Assembly (NCBI RefSeq): GCF_001905465.1
Contig: NZ_LISX01000005.1
Location: 278-64,277 of the forward strand
Direction of reading: 5' to 3'
Length of the DNA: 64,000 nucleotides
From: Kitasatospora sp. CB01950
Lineage (GTDB): Bacteria > Actinomycetota > Actinomycetes > Streptomycetales > Streptomycetaceae
In this document: piece by piece, positions 1 through 10,987 of the stretch
How positions within the stretch are numbered: the first letter of the stretch is position 1
How the letters are laid out: each line of letters opens with the position of its first letter
The notes under the pieces: generated by a model
What the model saw: only the letters and a program-made list of their open reading frames with translations
What the model was told of the DNA's origin: nothing
The model's database searches: none
Translations under genes and position numbers: made by a program

Positions 1-344
1 CTCCGCCCGCACGCACCCCCCGCCCCTGACTGCCAGGCCACCCACCCCAGCCCCCATCACCGCCGAGCCGCCCACCCCCTCCACGCGCGGGCAACTCCGC
101 CCCCTTCACCGCCGAACCACCCACCCCCCTCCACGCGCCAGCAACGCTCGCCCCCTCCCGGCGCGTGGGCCACGCACCCCCTCCGCTCGCGGGCAACGCG
201 CCTCCCCCGGCTGCCGGGTCACGGGCGGGCGGGCGGGCACAGAAACCCCAGCCCCCACACACGCGCACCCCAAAAGACAAACCCACCCCAACCCACACGC
301 TATGGTGCAAATCCCCCACCCTCCGCAATCCCCGAGGTGCCCCC
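1..344. repeat. gene-free GC-rich leader with imperfect 49-bp tandem repeat
   Basis: No credible gene is seen here; the open frames are C-rich low-complexity reading. A unit of about 49 bp beginning CACCGCCGA occurs at 58-106 and again at 107-155, with a decayed third partial copy after it. The stretch leads up to the mechanosensitive channel gene and probably holds its promoter, but no clear -10/-35 pair stands out. Confidence 0.5.
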
Positions 345-1355
345 GTGCTCTGGCCTCTCGCCAGCCTCCTCACCGCCGTCCTCGCCACCCTCCTCGCCGG
401 CTGGCTGGTCGACCAGATCCTCCAGCGCCTCGCCGCCCGCCACCCCAACTCCCCCGTCTGGGAGTCCCTCCGCCGCTGCCGCATCCCCCTCCAACTGTCC
501 CTGCTGACCGCGATCCTGCTCGCGTCCCCTTTCCTCCGCCGCGTCTTCCCCAGTCAGGACGGCGTCGTCCGCCACACCGTCCTGCTCGCCCTGATCGCAT
601 CTCTCGGCTGGCTCACCGTCCGAGTCCTCACCGCCGCCCTCGAAGCAGTCTTCGCCCGCTACCAGACCGTCACCGAGGACGCCTCCCGCATCCAGCGCGT
701 CGAAACCCAGCTCGGTCTGGTCCGCCGCGTCGGATCAGCCGTCATCTGGGTGGTGACGGTCGGCACTCTCCTCCTGACCTACGACGCCATGCGCACCGTC
801 GGTGCCAGCCTCCTCGCCTCCGCAGGCCTGATCGGCATCGTCGCGGGCATCGCCGCCCAGTCCGCCCTCGGAAACTTCTTCGCCGGCCTGCAGATCGCCT
901 TCAGCGACACCGTCCGGATCGGCGACACCGTCGTCCTGGAGGGCCAGCAGGGCACGGTCGAGGAGATCACGCTCTCCTACCTGGTGCTGCGTCTGTGGGA
1001 CTACCGCCGCCTGGTGGTCCCGGTGTCGTACTTCGTCTCCAAGCCGTTCGAGAACTGGACCCGCCGCGATCCGGGCCTGCTCGCCTGGGTCCTGCTCCAC
1101 CTCGACCACCGGACCCCGATCGACGCCCTCCGCGCCGAACTCGAACGCTTCCTCGCCACCACCGACCTGTGGGACGGCCAGGAGTGGTCCCTGACCGTCA
1201 CCGACACCACCCCGTCCACCATCGTGGTCCGCGCCATGATGACCGCCCGCGACCCGGACGCCGCCGCCACCCTGAAACTCGCCACCCGCGAACACCTCCT
1301 CGCCCACCTCGGAACCCACCACCCCGAGTCCCTCCCCCGCATCCGCACCACCTGA
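345..1355 (+). CDS. MscS-family mechanosensitive ion channel
   Basis: Predicted small-conductance mechanosensitive channel protein of the cytoplasmic membrane, 336 aa, thought to release solutes on osmotic downshock. The N-terminal half carries several hydrophobic segments (the first begins LWPLASLLTAV). The MscS core follows, with the pore-lining Gly/Ala-rich helix and beta domain (ASAGLIGIVAGIAAQSALGN, then FSDTVRIGDTV and the GTVEEI turn typical of the family). The frame is open from 165, but the first 60 codons are Pro-rich low complexity. GTG 345 has GAGG 8 bases upstream and starts right at the first membrane segment, so I prefer it. Neighbours give no functional link. The family call is firm; the gating role is inferred from the family. 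Confidence 0.85.
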   Translation: MLWPLASLLTAVLATLLAGWLVDQILQRLAARHPNSPVWESLRRCRIPLQLSLLTAILLASPFLRRVFPSQDGVVRHTVLLALIASLGWLTVRVLTAALEAVFARYQTVTEDASRIQRVETQLGLVRRVGSAVIWVVTVGTLLLTYDAMRTVGASLLASAGLIGIVAGIAAQSALGNFFAGLQIAFSDTVRIGDTVVLEGQQGTVEEITLSYLVLRLWDYRRLVVPVSYFVSKPFENWTRRDPGLLAWVLLHLDHRTPIDALRAELERFLATTDLWDGQEWSLTVTDTTPSTIVVRAMMTARDPDAAATLKLATREHLLAHLGTHHPESLPRIRTT

Positions 1356-1485
1356 CCGCCCCACCCCTCACCCCTCACCATCCCGCCCCTCACCACCCCA
1401 CCTCCCACCACCCGCACCCACAGTCACGCACCCACGGTCACACACCCACGGTCACACACCCCCCACAAGGCGTCACCATGGAGGC
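1356..1485. repeat. short simple repeats between genes
   Basis: C/A-rich simple sequence. CACCCACGGTCACA recurs two to three times at about 1427-1458, after a run of CCCCTCACC-like words. There is no terminator-like hairpin and no gene. Confidence 0.4.
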
Positions 1486-1806
1486 ATGACCTGGCAAGCC
1501 GATATCGCCATCGACCCGGACGGCGTCCACCGCGCAGCCGTCCTGATGCGGGAGTCCGCCTCGGACAGCCGCCGCGGCTTCATGCTGGACGACGCCCGTA
1601 CCGCCGGCGGCGCTCATCACGGCTGGCAGGCGGCCCACGCCAGCACCCACTGCGTCACGTCCTGGCGCGACCGCCTGCACCGCGAGGCGGACGAGGTCGA
1701 AGCCGCGGCCGACGCGCTCCGCGCCTCCGCGCACACCTACGTCAACACGGACGCCGCGACGGCCGTCGCTCTCTCGGATGACGCCCAGTGGCTCCGGGGC
1801 GCCTGA
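1486..1806 (+). CDS. small helical WXG100-like protein
   Basis: A 106-aa protein of unknown function. It is predicted to be mostly helical, with a central GW turn (HHGWQAAH) and a second half rich in Ala/Glu (DEVEAAADALRASA), resembling the helical hairpin of WXG100/type VII secretion target proteins. It has no signal peptide or membrane segment. The ATG lies directly after GGAGG with only one base of spacing, so start and ribosome binding are not ideal; no better start was found. The stop overlaps the next start (TGATG at 1804-1808), so the pair is probably translated together. The assignment rests on shape and context, not on a firm family match. Confidence 0.55.
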   Translation: MTWQADIAIDPDGVHRAAVLMRESASDSRRGFMLDDARTAGGAHHGWQAAHASTHCVTSWRDRLHREADEVEAAADALRASAHTYVNTDAATAVALSDDAQWLRGA

Positions 1807-3281
1807 TGCTGACCCTCGACGACCTCGACCACGCCCAGCCGGGCCTCTGGCAGCAGGCCTGCGACGACGCCCTCACCACCGCCAGGCACTGCGAGCACCT
1901 CGCCTCGGTCGCCCGCGACGAGGTGAACCGCACCCTCGCCGGCTCCTGGACCAGCCCCACCGGGGATTCGGCCCGGGCCCTTTTCGCCCGGCACGCGGAG
2001 TCCTACGACTCCGCCGCGCTGTCGATGCGCGACCTCGCCAAGGTCTACGACCGTCTCGCCACTGCCATGGCGGACGCCCAGCACGCCCTGCACGGCGCGC
2101 TCGACTTCGCCCGCGACCACCGACTGAACGTCGCCCAGGACGGCAGCGTCCACCGCGACCCGGGCCCGCTCGACCCGTCGAAGGCCGCCGCCCTCGACGA
2201 GCGTATCCAGCACGCCGAAGGCCTGATCATCACGGCCCTGCGCAACGCCACCGAGGCCGACACCGCCGCGACCGACGAACTCCGCACCCTGGCCCGGCTG
2301 TCCGAGATCGACAGCGCCGCGACGGTCCGCGAAGCCCTCGACCACGACGGCAACAGCGCCCTCGGCGTCGCCCTCCGCCTGCAGGGCGCCCAGCGCGACG
2401 GCAACGGCCCGCACCCGATCAACGTCCCCCCGGAGCTGATCGAGGCGGCCCGCCGCGCGTCCGCCGAGACCGGCGTCAGCACCGACCTGCTGCTCTCCGT
2501 CATGTGGCAGGAGCAGCAGTGGTACCAGACCCTGGAGCCCGGCCTGGACGGCCCGTTGACCGCCATCGGCCGCCGGGCCGACTGGGCCGCCGCGGAGAGC
2601 CTCAAGCCGGACAAGTCCCTCGGCATCACTCACATCAAGCCGGCGACCGCCCGCGCCGCGATCGACCGCGACCCGGCCGCCTTCCCGGGCCTCGCCGCGC
2701 TCAGCGACGCCCAGCTCGCCAAGTACATCGAGGAGAACCCGGCCGAGGACGTCCGGCTGAGCGCCCATCACCTGAAGCGCCTTCGGCAGGACCACCACGG
2801 CGCCATCACCGACAAGCAGCTCTTCCTGCTGTACGCCGCCGACACCCCGCAGGTCCGCGACTCCAACTCCCGTTACGGCGACGACGGTTCGCACCGGGGC
2901 GCGGCCATCAAGGACCGGTCGGACAGCTGGGACTCGCTCCAGCAGTCCCTGCGCGACGCGGACGCCTGGAACAACCTCCCCGAGGCGGAGCGCCGTAAGG
3001 CCCTCGCCAACCTCGCGTCCCGTACCCCGAACGACACGGAGCTCGCCCTGAACCCGGTCTACGCCGCCGCGGGCGTGAGCACCACCGCCCACGGCACCGC
3101 GCCCCTGCCGCCCGACCGGCCGCGCCCGCCAACCCTCCCGTCCCCGACCCTCCCGTCCCCGACCCTCCCGTCCCCGACCCTCCCGTCCCCGACCCTCCCG
3201 TCCCCGGCCGCCCCGCCGCCGCCCGCCGCGGCTCCCCCGGTGCCGCGCCCGGGCCCCGCCCCCACCCCGCCGGCGGGCTGA
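1806..3281 (+). CDS. WXG-like / lytic transglycosylase-like fusion with Pro-rich repeat tail
   Basis: A 491-aa protein in three parts. Residues 1-100 form an alpha-helical WXG-like domain (LAGSWTSPTGDSARALF near 45-60). Residues about 205-300 resemble a lysozyme/SLT-type transglycosylase core, with a likely catalytic Glu236 in SVMWQEQQWY and the supporting block SLGITHIKPATA. The C-terminus is a Pro-rich tail containing five SPTLP-like pentapeptides coded by a 15-bp tandem repeat. No classical signal peptide is present, as expected if export is by a type VII system. ATG 1806 overlaps the previous stop; an upstream in-frame GTG at 1788 is less likely. A peptidoglycan-cleaving secreted effector or remodelling enzyme is the simplest inference. 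Substrate and export route are not shown by the sequence. Confidence 0.6.
   Translation: MLTLDDLDHAQPGLWQQACDDALTTARHCEHLASVARDEVNRTLAGSWTSPTGDSARALFARHAESYDSAALSMRDLAKVYDRLATAMADAQHALHGALDFARDHRLNVAQDGSVHRDPGPLDPSKAAALDERIQHAEGLIITALRNATEADTAATDELRTLARLSEIDSAATVREALDHDGNSALGVALRLQGAQRDGNGPHPINVPPELIEAARRASAETGVSTDLLLSVMWQEQQWYQTLEPGLDGPLTAIGRRADWAAAESLKPDKSLGITHIKPATARAAIDRDPAAFPGLAALSDAQLAKYIEENPAEDVRLSAHHLKRLRQDHHGAITDKQLFLLYAADTPQVRDSNSRYGDDGSHRGAAIKDRSDSWDSLQQSLRDADAWNNLPEAERRKALANLASRTPNDTELALNPVYAAAGVSTTAHGTAPLPPDRPRPPTLPSPTLPSPTLPSPTLPSPTLPSPAAPPPPAAAPPVPRPGPAPTPPAG
3132..3206 (+). repeat. 15-bp tandem repeat, five copies, in frame
   Basis: The unit ACCCTCCCGTCCCCG is repeated five times almost perfectly inside the C-terminal coding region of the transglycosylase-like gene. 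It encodes repeated Ser-Pro-Thr-Leu-Pro. Copy number can change without breaking the frame. Confidence 0.9.
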
Positions 3282-3287
3282 ACGACC

Positions 3288-4118
3288 ATGCGCCACATCC
3301 GCTCCGCCCCGGCGCTCGCCGCCGCCACCGCGCTGTCCGCCGCGTTCCTGGCCACCGCGTTCCTGGCTTCCTGCGGCACCGACGGCCCCCCGCCCCGCGT
3401 GCCCATGCCCTCGAACGTGCCGACCTCCCCGCAGTTCGCCGACTCCGACGCGGTCGTCGCCGCCCTCGGCAGGGCGGGCATCCCCTGCCTCGTCACCCTG
3501 CACACCGCACCCGAGGGCGCGTCGACCACCGAGTGCACAGCGACCCTGGACGGCCGCACCTTCCAGTACGAGGTCGCGGTGTTCGACCTGGAGCGTTTCA
3601 GCCGCGACGAGATCGGCAACGCCATCGCGACCGGCCGCACCGTCCACCACCAGACCTTCGTCGCCGCCGGGAACTGGCACGTCGCCGCCATCGACCCCGA
3701 GTACGCGCCCCGCATCGCGCAGGCCCTCGGCGGCGTGGTACTCCCCGGCGACGAGCTGAAGATCCCCGACTACCCGCTGCCCGCGATCCCGTCCTCGCCC
3801 CGCTTCGACAGCGTCGAGAGCCTCGCCGCCGCCCTCGACTCCGCCGTCGGCTGCGAGGACCACGACGCCGATCCCGGCGGCTCCCTCACCTGCCGCACCG
3901 GAAGCCGGGTCGGCCACAGCCCGAACTGCGCGGTCCTGCGGCTCCACCCCAGCGACGCCGACCGCGACCACTACCTGCGCGAGGCCATCTCCCACCCCGC
4001 CATCCCCGCCTACCTCGCCACCGGCGCGAACTGGTCGGTCAACCTCTGCGACTACGGTCTCGCCGACCGGGTCGCGGCGGACCTCGGCGGCGTCGTCGTC
4101 TCCTACGACGGCAACTGA
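3288..4118 (+). CDS. putative lipoprotein
   Basis: A 276-aa predicted lipoprotein. The N-terminus has Arg residues, a hydrophobic Ala/Leu stretch and a lipobox LASC with lipid-modified Cys29, so the mature protein should be anchored on the outer face of the membrane. The mature part appears to hold two similar modules, each opening with a 'fD(S)ve/DSDAVVAAL' helix and containing paired Cys residues. That suggests an internal duplication with disulfides. It starts 6 bases after the transglycosylase-like gene, so it is likely the last gene of the same operon, which ends at a hairpin 14 bases downstream. I recognise no enzyme family. Confidence 0.65.
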   Translation: MRHIRSAPALAAATALSAAFLATAFLASCGTDGPPPRVPMPSNVPTSPQFADSDAVVAALGRAGIPCLVTLHTAPEGASTTECTATLDGRTFQYEVAVFDLERFSRDEIGNAIATGRTVHHQTFVAAGNWHVAAIDPEYAPRIAQALGGVVLPGDELKIPDYPLPAIPSSPRFDSVESLAAALDSAVGCEDHDADPGGSLTCRTGSRVGHSPNCAVLRLHPSDADRDHYLREAISHPAIPAYLATGANWSVNLCDYGLADRVAADLGGVVVSYDGN

Positions 4119-4131
4119 CCCCGCACACCCG

Positions 4132-4169
4132 ACGAGGGGCCGCGATCGTCACCGACCACAGCCCCTCGT
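4132..4169. terminator. bidirectional terminator hairpin
   Basis: ACGAGGGGC (4132-4140) and GCCCCTCGT (4161-4169) form a perfect 9-bp stem around a 20-base loop. It lies between convergent genes (lipoprotein on plus, acetyltransferase on minus) and could end both transcripts. Confidence 0.6.
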
Positions 4170-4180
4170 TCGCGCAATCC

Positions 4181-4645
4181 CTACAGCACCCGCGTCATCG
4201 TCCGGTGCGGAATCCCCGCGTCGTCGTACTCGGGGCCCTCCCCGGCGTACCCGAGCCGCTCGTAGAAGCCCATCGCCCGGACCTGCGCGTGGAGTTCGAG
4301 CTCCTTCGCGCCGCGTTCCCGGCCCAGTTCCTCGACGGCCCGCACCAGTCGGACGCCCAGCCCGGTGCCGCGCGCGGCCCGGACCACGGCCAGCCGGCCG
4401 AGCAGGACCCGGTCGGCGACGCCCCCGGTGATGCCGAGCGCCTCCGCGCCGGAGATCAGCCGCGCCGTGCCGAGCGGAGCGCCGTCCGCGCCGAGCGCCA
4501 GCAGGTGCACCGAGGTGGCGTCGTACTCGTCGTACTCCAGCTCGACGGGGATCTCCTGCTCCTCGACGAACACCTCGTACCGCACCGCCCGCACCGCCGC
4601 GAGGTCGTCCTCGCTCTCGGCGACCCGGATGACGACGTCGGCCAT
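4181..4645 (-). CDS. GNAT-family N-acetyltransferase
   Basis: A 154-aa acetyl-CoA-dependent acetyltransferase of unknown substrate. The acetyl-CoA binding loop is visible (VVRAARGTGLGVRLVRAVEELGRE, i.e. the R/Q-x-x-G-x-G/A pattern), followed by the typical Y-x-R/K-L-G-Y segment (MGFYERLGYAGEG). An N-terminal block VRYEVFVEEQEIP is like that of the ElaA/YjcF-type branch. The start ATG shares one base with the stop of the upstream pseudouridine synthase gene (TGATG), so translation is probably coupled to it. The longer open frame upstream lies wholly inside that neighbour and is not real. Confidence 0.85.
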   Translation of the reverse strand: MADVVIRVAESEDDLAAVRAVRYEVFVEEQEIPVELEYDEYDATSVHLLALGADGAPLGTARLISGAEALGITGGVADRVLLGRLAVVRAARGTGLGVRLVRAVEELGRERGAKELELHAQVRAMGFYERLGYAGEGPEYDDAGIPHRTMTRVL

Positions 4646-5583
4646 CAGCTCTCCGCCGCGATGACGTCCAGCGCGTGCTGCAGGTCGTCGGGGTAGGTGG
4701 AGGTGAACTCGACCCAGCGCCCGTCCTCGGGGTGTTCGAACCCCAGCGAGACGGCGTGCAGCCACTGCCGGGTCAGGCCGAGCCGCTTGGCCAGCGTCGG
4801 GTCCGCACCGTAGGTGAGGTCGCCGACGCAGGGGTGCCGCAGCGCGGACATGTGGACCCGGATCTGGTGGGTGCGGCCGGTCTCCAGCTTGATGTCCAGC
4901 AGGGACGCGGCGCGGTAGGCCTCGATCAGGTCGTAGTGGGTGATGGACGGCTTGCCGTCGCGGGTCACCGCCCACTTCCAGTCGCTGCTGGGGTGGCGGC
5001 CGATCGGCGCGTCCACGGTGCCGGACAGCGGGTCGGGGTGGCCCTGGACCAGCGCGTTGTACTTCTTCTCCGTGACGCGGTCGTGGAACTGCCGCTTCAG
5101 GTCGGTGTAGGCGCGCTCGGACTTGGCGACCACCATGATCCCGGAGGTGCCGACGTCCAGCCGGTGCACGACGCCCTGGCGCTCGGCGGCGCCGGAGGTG
5201 GAGATCCGGTAGCCGGCGGCGGCCAGGCCGCCGATCACGGTCGGGCCGGTCCAGCCGGGGCTGGGGTGCGCGGCCACGCCGACGGGCTTGTCGATGACGA
5301 CGACGTGGTCGTCGTCGTGGATGATCCGCATGCCCTCGACGGCTTCGGCGACGATCTGCACCGGCGCGGCGGGGGCGGGGATCTCGACCTCCAGCCAGGA
5401 CCCGGCGGTGACCCGGTCCGACTTCCCGGCGACCGCGCCGTCCAGGGTGACCTTGCCCTCGGCGGCGAGCTCGGCGGCCTTCGTCCGGGAGAACCCGAAC
5501 ATCCGGGCCAAGGCGGCGTCCAGCCGCTCGCCCTCCAGGCCGTCGGGTACGGGGAGGCTACGGGTCTGCGCTGCGATACTCAC
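4645..5583 (-). CDS. rluD: RluA/RluD-family 23S rRNA pseudouridine synthase
   Basis: A 312-aa enzyme predicted to isomerise uridines to pseudouridine in 23S rRNA. An N-terminal S4 RNA-binding domain (about 14-75, [20 protein letters not shown]) is followed by the catalytic domain. The signature [16 protein letters not shown] holds the catalytic Asp, and the [13 protein letters not shown] block is also present. Start GTG 5583 is preceded only by a weak GGTGG. It follows lspA by 51 bases on the same strand and overlaps the acetyltransferase by one base, forming an lspA-rluD-GNAT unit. Family assignment is firm; the exact target uridines are not readable, so the symbol is the closest homologue name. 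Confidence 0.9.
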   Translation of the reverse strand: MSIAAQTRSLPVPDGLEGERLDAALARMFGFSRTKAAELAAEGKVTLDGAVAGKSDRVTAGSWLEVEIPAPAAPVQIVAEAVEGMRIIHDDDHVVVIDKPVGVAAHPSPGWTGPTVIGGLAAAGYRISTSGAAERQGVVHRLDVGTSGIMVVAKSERAYTDLKRQFHDRVTEKKYNALVQGHPDPLSGTVDAPIGRHPSSDWKWAVTRDGKPSITHYDLIEAYRAASLLDIKLETGRTHQIRVHMSALRHPCVGDLTYGADPTLAKRLGLTRQWLHAVSLGFEHPEDGRWVEFTSTYPDDLQHALDVIAAES

Positions 5584-5634
5584 CCACCCGAGTATGCCCG
5601 ACCCGGACCGGCCCGCTTCCCGCCAGGAGGCCCG

Positions 5635-6243
5635 TCAGGCCTTGGACTGCCCGTCCTCGCCGTCCGCCGCGGGCTCCTTGCCCTCCGGCGCGTGCGTGGT
5701 GCCGTCCGGGTTGATGCCGCGGAAGGAGAGCAGGACGACCAGGATGCCGCCGCAGACGATCGCCGAGTCGGCGAGGTTGAAGACCGCGAAGTGCTGCACC
5801 GAGATGAAGTCGACCACGTGGCCGCGGAACGCGGACGGGGAGCGGAACAGCCGGTCGGTGAGGTTGCCGAAGGCCCCGCCGAGCAGCAGGCCGAGGGCGA
5901 TCGCCCAGGGCAGGCTGTACAGGCGGCGGGCGATCCGCCAGATCACCACGATCACGCCGGCGGCGATGCCGGTGAACAGCACCGTCAGCGCCTGACCGAT
6001 GCCGAACGCGGCGCCGCCGTTGCGGATCACCTGGAGGGTCATCCAGTCGCCGATCACCTGGATCGGCGCGGTGTGGCCCTCCAGGTTGGCGACGACCAGC
6101 ATCTTCGAGCCGAGGTCGATCAGGTAGGCGAGCAGCGCGACGGCCAGCAGCACGCTGATCCGACGCCGCACCACCGCGCGGGCCCCGTCGGCCGCGGTGG
6201 CGCCGCCTCCGGCCCGGCGTTCCTCGGGCGCGGCAGGGCTCAT
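5635..6243 (-). CDS. lspA: lipoprotein signal peptidase (signal peptidase II)
   Basis: A 202-aa integral membrane aspartyl protease that removes signal peptides from lipid-modified prolipoproteins. Four hydrophobic segments are visible. Family motifs are present: [20 protein letters not shown] with the first catalytic Asp, and FNLADSAI with the second. N-terminal (about 25 aa) and C-terminal hydrophilic tails are longer than in E. coli, as is usual in Streptomyces. It heads the lspA-rluD-acetyltransferase group. The 199 bases upstream, to the DksA-type gene, should contain its promoter. The enzyme would process the lipoproteins predicted elsewhere in this window. Confidence 0.95.
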   Translation of the reverse strand: MSPAAPEERRAGGGATAADGARAVVRRRISVLLAVALLAYLIDLGSKMLVVANLEGHTAPIQVIGDWMTLQVIRNGGAAFGIGQALTVLFTGIAAGVIVVIWRIARRLYSLPWAIALGLLLGGAFGNLTDRLFRSPSAFRGHVVDFISVQHFAVFNLADSAIVCGGILVVLLSFRGINPDGTTHAPEGKEPAADGEDGQSKA

Positions 6244-6442
6244 CCGGTCACCCGCCTCGGTGGAGGGGGTGGGGACGGCGTCGTCCTGGGTCTGATGGGA
6301 ACCTGGCGTGCTGATGATCCGCTCCGCTGCCGTGGGAAAAGCCGGTCGTCGTTACGGGGACGAGAGTACGACACCCGTAGGCCCGTTGGCCGCCCCGTAC
6401 GACAATGCGCACGATGCGGGGCGGCCGGGGCGTGGACCGACC

Positions 6443-7021
6443 TCAGCGGCGTTCCTGCTTCGCCTTGCAGCTCACGCAGAGCGTGGCCCGCGGAAACGCC
6501 TGCAGACGGGCCTTTCCGACGGGCTGGCCGCAGGACTCGCACAGGCCGAACCCGGCGCCTTCGAGGCGGGCCAGCGCGCGCTCGGTCTGGGCGAGGCTGT
6601 CGCGCGCGTTGTTGGCGAGCGACAGCTCGCTCTCCCGGTTGATGTTCTTGGTGCCGGCGTCGACCTGGTCGTCGCCCGCGCCGTCGTTGGAGTCCCGCAT
6701 CAGGCCGGCAATGGCGGCTTCGGAGGCCTCGATCTCGGACCGCAGCCGGAGCAGGTCGGCGGCCAGTTCGTCGTGGAGCTCGGCGACCTCGGCGGCCGTC
6801 CACGGCTCCTCCCCGGCCCGGACCGGCAGCTCGGCCGGGTCGACCGACTCGGCGCCGCCGCGCGCGCCGGAGCTTGCCGGCACGTGGGTGCGGCTGCTGG
6901 CCGCGGTGTGTCCGGTGGTGCCGGTCTTTCGCCGCGCAGTACTCACGGTCCCCTCCCCTGGGTCGCTCGCCACGGCCTTGCGCGACCTCGCGGTCACGGT
7001 TCCTGTCGCCTTCTCAGCCAT
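6443..7021 (-). CDS. DksA/TraR-type C4 zinc-finger protein
   Basis: A 192-aa protein with a basic, low-complexity N-terminus (about 1-60) and a helical region (EVAELHDELAADLLRLRSEI). It has a C-terminal DksA/TraR zinc finger, CESC then 17 residues then CVSC. DksA-type proteins act in the RNA polymerase secondary channel in other bacteria; in actinobacteria the role of this longer form is not settled. An upstream ATG at 7036 lacks a ribosome site. ATG 7021 has GAGG 9 bases before it and is preferred. It lies upstream of lspA in the same direction. Confidence 0.85.
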   Translation of the reverse strand: MAEKATGTVTARSRKAVASDPGEGTVSTARRKTGTTGHTAASSRTHVPASSGARGGAESVDPAELPVRAGEEPWTAAEVAELHDELAADLLRLRSEIEASEAAIAGLMRDSNDGAGDDQVDAGTKNINRESELSLANNARDSLAQTERALARLEGAGFGLCESCGQPVGKARLQAFPRATLCVSCKAKQERR

Positions 7022-7254
7022 GGCTTTCGACCTCATTCACGAATGATCAGAAGCGTCGGTTCCCGACGATCTTGCCGGTCCCGGAACGATAAACCTCATC
7101 GAATCGCCCCACAACGGGACATACCGAAGCGTTTCTTCGATCCCACCCGCGCAGCCTCCGACGATCCCGACGCTCACAAGTTGTGCCCAGAACGCCCCCG
7201 GCTAACCACTCCGGACCCGGCTCACGGGTGCGCGAAACGGCTTGCGGGGGCCGA

Positions 7255-7260
7255 TACACT
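7255..7260 (+). promoter_or_regulatory. possible -10 element of the ileS promoter
   Basis: TACACT sits just upstream of the T-box leader of ileS, in the right place for a -10 hexamer. No convincing -35 is seen at 17-18 bases, so this is weak. The rest of 7022-7254, between the divergent zinc-finger gene and this site, shows no gene. Confidence 0.3.
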
Positions 7261-7266
7261 GGGCCG

Positions 7267-7514
7267 TGCAAGGCGCAGATGGGACGAGTACCGCAGTACG
7301 CAGCCATGAGCGACCCGGGGACGGTGCGAGCCCGGGGGTGTGCACGGCGGGAAGATCACCCCGGAGCCGCCGGAAGAACGGCCCGGCCAGGGCCTACTAG
7401 ACCCGGCAGCAAACCCAACGAGAGGGCCGCAGCGCGCGGTCAAGGAGGGTGGTACCGCGGGACGGCAAGCCGTCTCGTCCCTCCGTCGGAGCCAGTCCAC
7501 GCATCCGCCGGAGG
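7267..7514 (+). promoter_or_regulatory. T-box riboswitch (Ile), translational type
   Basis: The leader senses uncharged tRNA-Ile and controls ileS. The conserved T-box AGGGTGGTACCGCGG is at 7446-7460; its TGGT would pair with the tRNA 3' end. Upstream are the GGACGAGTA block near 7278-7286 and GGTGCGAG at 7323-7330. A likely specifier ATC codon lies at 7355-7357 in the context GAAGATCACCCC. No terminator with a U-run follows. Instead CCTCCG (7480-7485) can pair with the Shine-Dalgarno CGGAGG (7509-7514), as expected for the translational T-boxes known upstream of actinobacterial ileS. Exact stem borders are my estimate. Confidence 0.88.
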
Positions 7515-7526
7515 TTGACGCACCCC

Positions 7527-10658
<3,132 letters not shown>

Positions 10659-10680
10659 GTTCTGAGGAGCATGGCGCAAC

Positions 10681-10817
10681 CGCGCCCCGTCAGGGGCGCG
10701 GGGAACTGCGCGAAGCGGAAGGCACCCACCCGCAAGGTCGCGACGCGGGCAATGACTTGCACGTGATCGCGACCTTGCGGACCGGCCCTGCGCTTGTCAC
10801 ACAGTTCCCCGCGCCCC
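10681..10817 (+). repeat. dispersed nested palindromic repeat, copy 1
   Basis: The outer arms GGGGCGCGGGGAACTG (10693-10708) and its exact complement (10802-10817) enclose perfect inner arms CCGCAAGGTCGCGA (10730-10743) / TCGCGACCTTGCGG (10767-10780). The centre contains AATGACTTGCACGTG. A small hairpin CGCGCCCC-gtca-GGGGCGCG sits at the left edge. Copy 2 lies in inverse orientation at 19874-19999, and a half copy at 35305-35351. No coding capacity. Confidence 0.85.
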
Positions 10818-10820
10818 CGG

Positions 10821-10898
10821 CTTCGCACCCACCCGCTCGCGCCCCCTGCTTCGCACCCACCCGCTCGCGCCCCCGGCCTCGCACCCACCCGCCCGCGC
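10821..10898. repeat. 28-bp tandem repeat, about 2.8 copies
   Basis: The unit begins CTTCGCACCCACCCGCTCGC and is 28 bp long, at 10821-10848 and 10849-10876, with a partial third copy from 10877. It lies between the palindromic repeat and the ileS/divIVA terminator and is non-coding. Confidence 0.8.
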
Positions 10899-10927
10899 AA
10901 GCTTCCCCGCCCCCCAGTCGAAAGCCC

Positions 10928-10977
10928 AACGCGAAGGGCGCCCCCAGCCGTCATGGCCAAGGGCGCCCTTTCGCGTT
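10928..10977. terminator. bidirectional terminator between ileS and divIVA
   Basis: AACGCGAAGGGCGCCC (10928-10943) pairs with GGGCGCCCTTTCGCGTT (10961-10977), a 16-bp stem with one bulged T. It sits between convergent ileS and divIVA, 10 bases past the divIVA stop, so it most directly ends the divIVA transcript and blocks read-through from ileS. Confidence 0.85.
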
Positions 10978-10987
10978 GCGGGACCGC

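Noticed and set aside
1737..3995. 752-codon minus-strand open frame over the transglycosylase-like and lipoprotein genes
   Set aside because: Low-complexity Gly/Val/Arg shadow of high-GC coding DNA; the plus-strand genes have signal peptide, lipobox, catalytic motifs and overlapping starts.
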